Shown: positions 14,345 to 18,954 of the stretch, in pieces
How positions within the stretch are numbered: the stretch's first letter is position 1
How the letters are laid out: the number at the start of each line of letters is the position of its first letter
Assembly: GCA_031268245.1 (NCBI GenBank)
Contig: JAIRXN010000083.1
Location: 1-18,954, forward strand
Origin: Treponema sp.
Lineage (GTDB): Bacteria > Spirochaetota > Spirochaetia > Treponematales > Breznakiellaceae
Direction: 5' to 3'
DNA length: 18,954 bases
Position numbers and translations under genes: made by a program
Notes under the pieces: model-generated
Told to the model about the DNA's origin: nothing
Seen by the model: only the letters and a program-made list of their open reading frames with translations
Database searches by the model: none

Positions 14345-17074
14345 TTACTTCTGGGTCAAATTATTGACCGCATCCCATTCCGTTTCCGGCGGATTATCGA
14401 TAAGGGTCCGGCACCGGTCGAGGTAGAGTGCGGCGCAGGCATCTTTCCCGTTCTCCGTAACGATAGCGGAGAAGATCCCGGCGGCTTCCCGGAAATTCCC
14501 TCTCTCGTAGGCCTGTATGCCTGTCTCCCAGGAACCGGCCATGGCGGAGAGTTCCGCCGGGGCTTCCGTCCGGATATCCAGCAGTTCATAGAGCCGCAGG
14601 GGGGTGCTTATCCCCACCACCCTCACCCTGTCCAGGGAACGGATAAGGAATTCATCCCCAATCTTGTCCCTGGTGTATTCGCTGATCAGCATGCCTCCGG
14701 TATTGTACTGCTTGTTTACCCCTTCCAGCCGGGCGGCGAGGTTTACCGCATTTCCCATGATAGTGTAGTCCATCTTGTTGGGGGTACCCATGTTGCCTAC
14801 TACCATGTCGCCGGTGTTGATGCCGATACGGGTATATATGGGGCTTTCGGGCCGGAGCTTCCTCTGGGCAATGAGATCCGCCAGCGCGGCGGAGAAGGGG
14901 CCCTGGGGATCCATGATTTTTTCCCTGAGTCCGATTTCGGCCCTTTTCATCCGGATTGCGGAACGGCAGGCCAGGGCCGCATGGGTTTCAACAGGTATCG
15001 GGGCTCCGAAGAAGGCGATGATTGCATCCCCTTCAAACTTGTCTATGGTTCCTCCGTTTTCCATCACAATATTGCTCATCTCCGTAAGGTAAAGGTTGAG
15101 GAGGGCTACCAGGTCGGCAGGATCGAATTTTTCGGAGAAGGAGGAGAAGGACTGAATGTCCGTAAAGATGGCGGTCATTTCCCGTTTTTCGCCTCCCAGG
15201 TTGAGTTTGCTGGGATCGGCGATGATCTGGTTGATAACTTCCGGGGCAAGGTAACGGGAGAAGGCCGAGCGGAGGAAGGATTTTTCCCGGATGGTTGAGA
15301 AGAAGTTGAGTCCGGTAAGGCTGAGGAAGGTAAGAGTAATCGCAGCAAAGGGGATCACCATGGCAAGGTATCTTTTGGTGATCATAAAGAAGATCGTAAA
15401 AACAAAGACGGTAAAGGCCATGGCGACAAGTCCTGCCAGAATGGACTTGCCCACATCAAGCCGCTTGACGACAAGCGCCAGAGCCAGCGAGAGGATCAGC
15501 GCCAGGATCAGAGAGATGAAGGAAGGCGTATCATCCAGAAACTGGCCCGAGAGCAGCATGTTTGACACCGCTGCATAGGTTCCCACATTTGGGTAGTTGG
15601 TCATGAAGGTGATGAGTCCCAGGTCGGTACTGCTGGTCATGGTGGCGCCCACGATGCAGAGGGCCCCTTCCGTCCGTTTGGAAACCTGATCCCGAATTTT
15701 CACCAGTTCGGCAAACTGTATCCTGGCTTCACGGAAGAGGGAACGGACAAATTCACTTACCTCCTCATCTCCCGCCACATCGGAGAGGATAATCTCTTCG
15801 TAGGGGCCGTTAAGGAAACGATCCGAGGCTTCCAGATACGCATGACGGGTATCCATATATGCGTCAAAGCTGATGCCTTCGTCAGGATTCTCTCCGGAAT
15901 AGAGCCCTTCCTTGATAAAAGCGGAATCGTTGTAGATCTGCAGGGGGGTCTTATCCCCGTCCCAGTAGTCAAAAAAGTAGGAATCCTGCATGAGCCTGAG
16001 GTAATCCTGAATGAATTTTGTCTCCAGCCGGGTATACTGGATGAGATCCCAACTGGACATGATGTTGTAATCGTAGAAAGATTTTTTCGGCCAGTTGATT
16101 AGTACCGAACCGTCTTCCGCCCGGGGAATGCGGATATCCCGGCGTTCGCTGTCTATGAGGGCGTTTTTCAGGATGATGGCGGCATTATTCACCTCAATGC
16201 CCTGATAATCCAGTCGTTTTTTCATGGCGGCCAGGCTAAGCTGGGGGTAATAGTGCCCGTGGTGTTTCATGAGAAGGTGAATACGCCGCCTGTAGCCGTC
16301 CGAATCGGGGAGGGCGTTGACGAAACCGGCTCCCTTGGCCTTTCTGAGCAGTTTGAGAATCGCCGGGCTAATTCCGGGATTCTCCGGTGTCTTGGTGTCC
16401 CCGTCAGCCACGATATCCTTTATGGCGATGTTCTGTTCAAGGAAACTCTGAACTTCCGGATCCATGTACCAGGTCTTGTCGTCCCCGAGAATCGCTTCCT
16501 CGTTGATCATGGTAAGGGTAAGGAAGGAATCATCAAAGAATTTGAGGGTATCGGCAAAGTATGCGTCTACATCCCGGATAACATAGTTGATGTTGACTTC
16601 CATCTCCTGCCGGACGGAGTTATTGTAATCGATGAGATCGCTCTTGAGCGTCTCCATATCATCCTCCGAATAGTAACCTGCCGAGATGCCGTCCAGTACT
16701 TCTGAAGCGGTGCCGTTGATCCGGTCGAAATCTTCTTCGATATAGCGGGGAAGATCTTCCCGTACATAGGCGGCGTCTACCCGGACAGGGCTGTTATCGA
16801 GGAAGCTCAAGTCGAATGCCACCGTTTCGGCGCCCATCTCCCGGAGAAATACGATGAAGTCGGCATAGATGTCCCTTGTCCAGGGGAAAAGCCCTACATT
16901 TTCCAGGGCGCCATCGTCCACGGTGATGAGAAGTATCCGGTTATCCTCCCTGAGGGAGGGAATGGCCCTCAGATACATGTCGTAAACTTTCCCGTCAAAC
17001 GAGGTGAGAAAGAGGAGGGCGCAGAGGGCCGATACGGCAACGGGAATTACCAGATGATAATATTTCTTTAACAT
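14345..17074 (-). CDS. CHASE2-domain membrane adenylate cyclase (class III)
   Basis: A 909-residue receptor cyclase. Residues 7-26 are a first membrane segment; about 27-505 an extracytoplasmic CHASE2 sensor (VYDMYLRAIP, ILLITVDDGALENVGLFPWTRDIYA, AFDLSF, LINWP); 518-590 three further membrane segments; then the cyclase domain (about 630-830). It has both metal Asp (D639 in FTDIQSFS, D683 in FEGD), K679 and D769, which specify adenine, and the transition-state pair N778/R782 (NAVNLAARLE). It should therefore make cAMP. The tail (850-909) resembles a TPR unit and ends ETEWDAVNNLTQK, a pattern I associate with spirochaete cyclases. No good ribosome site precedes ATG 17074. A TATAAT on the minus strand (17107-17102) may be its -10. 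It is monocistronic and convergent with the FecR-like gene. Confidence 0.94.
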   Translation of the reverse strand: MLKKYYHLVIPVAVSALCALLFLTSFDGKVYDMYLRAIPSLREDNRILLITVDDGALENVGLFPWTRDIYADFIVFLREMGAETVAFDLSFLDNSPVRVDAAYVREDLPRYIEEDFDRINGTASEVLDGISAGYYSEDDMETLKSDLIDYNNSVRQEMEVNINYVIRDVDAYFADTLKFFDDSFLTLTMINEEAILGDDKTWYMDPEVQSFLEQNIAIKDIVADGDTKTPENPGISPAILKLLRKAKGAGFVNALPDSDGYRRRIHLLMKHHGHYYPQLSLAAMKKRLDYQGIEVNNAAIILKNALIDSERRDIRIPRAEDGSVLINWPKKSFYDYNIMSSWDLIQYTRLETKFIQDYLRLMQDSYFFDYWDGDKTPLQIYNDSAFIKEGLYSGENPDEGISFDAYMDTRHAYLEASDRFLNGPYEEIILSDVAGDEEVSEFVRSLFREARIQFAELVKIRDQVSKRTEGALCIVGATMTSSTDLGLITFMTNYPNVGTYAAVSNMLLSGQFLDDTPSFISLILALILSLALALVVKRLDVGKSILAGLVAMAFTVFVFTIFFMITKRYLAMVIPFAAITLTFLSLTGLNFFSTIREKSFLRSAFSRYLAPEVINQIIADPSKLNLGGEKREMTAIFTDIQSFSSFSEKFDPADLVALLNLYLTEMSNIVMENGGTIDKFEGDAIIAFFGAPIPVETHAALACRSAIRMKRAEIGLREKIMDPQGPFSAALADLIAQRKLRPESPIYTRIGINTGDMVVGNMGTPNKMDYTIMGNAVNLAARLEGVNKQYNTGGMLISEYTRDKIGDEFLIRSLDRVRVVGISTPLRLYELLDIRTEAPAELSAMAGSWETGIQAYERGNFREAAGIFSAIVTENGKDACAALYLDRCRTLIDNPPETEWDAVNNLTQK

Positions 17075-17114
17075 AATAGGAATATATCATGTCTTTTGGA
17101 TATTATATAGTAGA

Positions 17115-17254
17115 GTTGTTCGGAAACTTCAGCTTCCGAACAACAACCGCTTAAAAACGGCAAAATGCGGGCATTTTGCAGGACTTGTGAGACAACCAAC
17201 CGGGTTGTCGAACAAGTCCAGTGTCTGTCCATGAAGCCGGACTTTACGGACGGA
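17115..17254. repeat. Four stacked hairpins in the yitT leader
   Basis: (A) GTTGTTCGGAA (17115-17125) with its complement (17134-17144), loop ACTTCAGC. (B) GCAAAATGC (17160-17168) with GCATTTTGC (17171-17179). (C) GGACTTGT (17181-17188) with ACAAGTCC (17212-17219), a symmetric GA/GA internal loop, then GACAACC/GGTTGTC. (D) TCTGTCC (17224-17230) with GGACGGA (17248-17254), plus an inner stem. B and D match parts of the element at 12542-12672, C matches 7783-7819, and A belongs to the ACTTCAG family. A lies between the divergent cyclase and yitT starts; D ends 22 nt before the yitT ATG. Confidence 0.85.
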
Positions 17255-17276
17255 TCATGTATGCAGTGGGGTATTT

Positions 17277-18149
17277 ATGAAATCTACAGCATTTCTTACA
17301 GCCAAACGGATATTTTTCGTTACGGCGGGAGCCGCCATCATGGCCTTCAACATCAACACCTTTGTCCATGCCGGCGGTCTTATTCCCGGAGGTTTTACCG
17401 GGCTTACCTTGCTCTTTCAGGAAATATGCCTCCGCTACTGGAATATTCGCGTCCCCTTCAGCGCGATCCTTTACATACTGAATGCTTTTCCGGCGCTGAT
17501 CAGCTTCCGGTTTATCGGGAAACGCTACAGCCTCTATTCCTGTCTGATGATCCTGCTTTGCGGGATCATGACGGACTGGATGCCCTCACTGTTTATCGAA
17601 TTCCTGCAGCTTCACGATACCCTGCTTTCCGCGGTTTTCGGCGGCCTGCTCAATGCCGTTGCGATCAGCCTCTGTCTTCATGCGGGGGCCACGAGCGGCG
17701 GAACGGATTTTGTGGCGATCTTCATTTCCGAGCGTTATGGCAGGGACGCCTGGAATTATATCTTCGCCGCCAACTGCGTGATCCTGGCCCTGGCCGCCTG
17801 GCTCCTTGCCCCGGACAAGGCCCTCTACTCGATCATCTTCCAGTATACCTCTACCATGGCTCTTTCCGGCCTCTACCGGGCTTACCAGCAGCGCACTCTG
17901 CTGATCATCACCAACAAGCCTGACGAGATTTACCGTCTGATACGGGACATCACCCACCACGACGCAACGAGTTTTAACGGCATAGGCCGCTATAGAATGG
18001 CCGGACGTGTACTCCTCTATTCCGTGGTGGCCGCCAGCGAAACCGCCCCCCTGGTAGCCGCCATCCGCAAGACCGACAAAGAGGCCTTTATTAACGTCAT
18101 CAAGACCGAGCATATCAACGGTAGATTCTACCGCAAACCGAAAGATTAA
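17277..18149 (+). CDS. YitT-family membrane protein (DUF161/DUF2179)
   Basis: A 290-residue protein with five or six membrane segments in the N-terminal about 200 residues and the family hallmarks NTFVHAGGLIPGGFTGLTLL (27-46) and GATSGGTDFVA (138-148). Residues about 207-287 form the cytosolic DUF2179 domain (RTLLIITNKPDEIYRLI; GRVLLYSVV; FINVIKTEHINGRFY). The family is widespread, with unproven function, possibly transport. ATG 17277 is the only start before the first membrane segment; the upstream ribosome site is weak (GTGGGG). It is monocistronic, preceded by the four-hairpin leader. No clear terminator is seen in the 60 bp before the convergent toxin remnant. Confidence 0.92.
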   Translation: MKSTAFLTAKRIFFVTAGAAIMAFNINTFVHAGGLIPGGFTGLTLLFQEICLRYWNIRVPFSAILYILNAFPALISFRFIGKRYSLYSCLMILLCGIMTDWMPSLFIEFLQLHDTLLSAVFGGLLNAVAISLCLHAGATSGGTDFVAIFISERYGRDAWNYIFAANCVILALAAWLLAPDKALYSIIFQYTSTMALSGLYRAYQQRTLLIITNKPDEIYRLIRDITHHDATSFNGIGRYRMAGRVLLYSVVAASETAPLVAAIRKTDKEAFINVIKTEHINGRFYRKPKD

Positions 18150-18209
18150 ACGGGCCATTTATATGCCACATCATTCCTCCCAAAAACGGCGCTCCTGCGT
18201 TCCCTAACC

Positions 18210-18613
18210 CTATTGCCCATAATGGGAACGGCACTGGAAAACAACAATCGTATCACCTTCAAGACGGTATACTACCCGGTTGGCTTCGTCTATACGGCGG
18301 CTCCACCAACCGGCCATGTTCCCGCCGAGGGCTTCCGGCTTGCCCAGCCCCCCGTAAGCATTACGGCACATATCCTGCAACAGTTGATTCGCAGGCCTGG
18401 GTTCATACCCCGGAGCTTGCTCCGGTTTCAATTCCGTAACAGGTTCCGTTTGCGGGTATGAACCCAGGCATAAAATCCATACTTTATAGAACGAAGATAC
18501 CCAGGAGCTTGCTCCTGGGTATCTTCATTGATCTTTTTGAGTGTCTTTTTGTCCTGTCCCTGCCAATACACGTAATCTTCCCATGCTTCAGGGAGAAAAG
18601 ACAAACTACTCAT
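18210..18613 (-). pseudogene. yoeB: Txe/YoeB-family toxin gene split by a palindromic insertion
   Basis: The 5' part (18613-18524) encodes 30 residues, with LPEAWEDYVYWQGQDKKTLK and then KINE, matching the YoeB N-terminus. The 3' part (18383-18210) encodes LLQDMCRN, GKPEALGGN, GWWSRRIDEANRVVY and CRSHY, matching the rest. Joined, they give about 88 residues against 84 for E. coli YoeB. All ribonuclease residues survive in the 3' part (Glu of KPEA, Arg of ANRVVY, the HY pair). The pieces are separated by about 140 bp and lie in different frames, so the 5' reading ends after 61 residues. The 3' frame can be opened by a TTG at 18431 inside the insertion, with poor ribosome site. Intact, it would be a ribosome-dependent mRNA endonuclease. 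Its start overlaps the antitoxin stop by 8 bp. Confidence 0.88.
18386..18526. mobile_element. Palindromic element inserted in the toxin gene
   Basis: About 140 bp, non-coding, interrupting yoeB. One end is a hairpin with perfect 16-bp arms GAAGATACCCAGGAGC (18493-18508) and complement (18511-18526), with a TT loop. The rest is framed by perfect 16-bp arms GCCTGGGTTCATACCC (18395-18410) and complement (18454-18469), enclosing CCGGAGC (18410-18416), TT, GCTCCGG (18419-18425). TTGAT stands directly at both sides (18384-18388 and 18528-18532), but removing one copy does not restore frame, whereas removal of 140 bp does. The exact borders are therefore uncertain by a few bases. The end module is shared with 14291-14333. 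Confidence 0.82.
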
Positions 18614-18881
18614 CAGCCATCGCCTCTAGTTCCTGTAATGTCTTTTTTACCGGCTTGCTTTTGCCGGAAGCATAATTCTCAAGGGTCTCTTGAAGCCGCT
18701 TTTGATTTTCGGCGGAGAAAAAAGGGTCCCGCAGCCGCAATTCAAAAGGGATGCCGCCGTACCGTACCACCTGCCGGTAAAACATGATGGTTGCGGCGGA
18801 TATACTCAAGCCCAGCTCCGAAAATATGTTCTCCGCGTTTTTCTTTAAGGTATCCTCTATGCGTATATTGATATTTGCCAC
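18606..18881 (-). CDS. RelB/DinJ-family antitoxin
   Basis: A 91-residue protein. Residues 1-50 form a ribbon-helix-helix (ANINIRIEDTLKKNAENIFS, then ELGLSISAATIMFYRQVVRYGGIPFEL), as in DinJ/RelB. The charged C-terminal part should wrap and neutralise the toxin. GTG start at 18881 with AGGAG close upstream (18895-18890 region). It overlaps the toxin gene by 8 bp, the standard arrangement. Because the toxin is broken, it may now be an orphan antitoxin or repressor. The pairing of a RelB/DinJ-type antitoxin with a YoeB-type toxin is a known mix. Confidence 0.92.
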   Translation of the reverse strand: MANINIRIEDTLKKNAENIFSELGLSISAATIMFYRQVVRYGGIPFELRLRDPFFSAENQKRLQETLENYASGKSKPVKKTLQELEAMADE

Positions 18882-18900
18882 AGATCTCTCTCCTGTTTTA

Positions 18901-18937
18901 CATTGTGGCTCCAGGTACTGCGTTTGTCAACACAATG
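18901..18937 (-). promoter_or_regulatory. Antitoxin-toxin promoter with overlapping inverted-repeat operator
   Basis: On the minus strand TTGACA (18930-18925) and CACAAT (18907-18902) are 17 bp apart. The arms CATTGTG (18901-18907) and CACAATG (18931-18937) form an inverted repeat that covers the -10 and abuts the -35, a plausible site for autorepression by the ribbon-helix-helix antitoxin. Confidence 0.6.
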
Positions 18938-18954
18938 ATTTACAAACGAAGATA

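Noticed and set aside
14273..15298. 341-codon open frame on the plus strand
   Set aside because: It lies opposite the cyclase catalytic domain. The translation is low in meaning and its start lies in the terminator stem.
18150..18209. Terminator after the YitT gene
   Set aside because: No stem with a T-tract could be found in the short gap before the toxin remnant.
18210..18431. 73-codon frame read as an intact short toxin gene
   Set aside because: Its first 16 codons come from the insertion, the start is TTG with a weak ribosome site, and the YoeB N-terminal part is missing.
18384..18532. TTGAT as a definite 5-bp target duplication of the yoeB insertion
   Set aside because: Removing the element with one copy (144 bp) leaves the two toxin halves in different frames, so the true borders are probably slightly different or the toxin was already frameshifted.
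1..18954. CRISPR array
   Set aside because: The repeats are inverted, vary in sequence, and are not evenly spaced direct repeats; no cas genes are present.

Overview
The window looks like a spirochaete chromosome, most likely a termite-gut or related Treponema. This is inference from protein content: a membrane CHASE2 adenylate cyclase with the spirochaete-style C-terminal tail, a FecR-type secreted protein, a TPR lipoprotein, a TraB-family protein, and an allulose/tagatose 3-epimerase of the type I recall from Treponema primitia. The DNA is moderately GC-rich and densely coded. There is no rRNA, CRISPR array, transposase or phage gene. One tRNA-Thr(CGT) is present.

Layout. (1) 138-7702, minus strand: a tight five-gene run transcribed from a glycoside hydrolase (GH63/MGH1-like) through exopolyphosphatase (Ppx/GppA plus HD domain), polyphosphate kinase 1 and an RlmI-type rRNA methyltransferase to a UroD-family protein. 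Gaps are 27 bp or less, and ppx and ppk overlap at the stop/start codons. (2) 7922-9739, minus: an unrecognised membrane-anchored protein with its own terminator. (3) 9890-12542, plus: a TPR lipoprotein overlapping a TraB-family membrane protein. (4) 12672-13553, minus: sugar 3-epimerase, followed by the divergent tRNA-Thr. (5) 13823-17074: a small secreted FecR-like protein facing a CHASE2 adenylate cyclase across a bidirectional terminator. (6) 17277-18149, plus: a YitT-family membrane protein. (7) 18210-18881, minus: a RelB/DinJ antitoxin followed by a YoeB toxin gene broken by a palindromic insertion of about 140 bp.

The most unusual content is between the genes. Almost every intergenic gap carries long, often perfect, inverted repeats, and several are recognisably related. 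One ACTTCAG-loop hairpin family occurs at about 7783, 9842, 13666, 13766 and 17115, mostly in 5' leaders. A TCTGTCC...GGACRGA hairpin occurs at 12545 and 17224, and a GCAAAATGC hairpin occurs beside both. A GATTCGCAGGCC / GGGTTCATACCC module occurs at 14291 and 18386. One compound element (about 12542-12672) is flanked by a 9-bp direct repeat, and another has split yoeB. Together they look like non-autonomous, structured, mobile or formerly mobile palindromic elements that now supply leaders and terminators. This is the strongest candidate for an undescribed system in the window.
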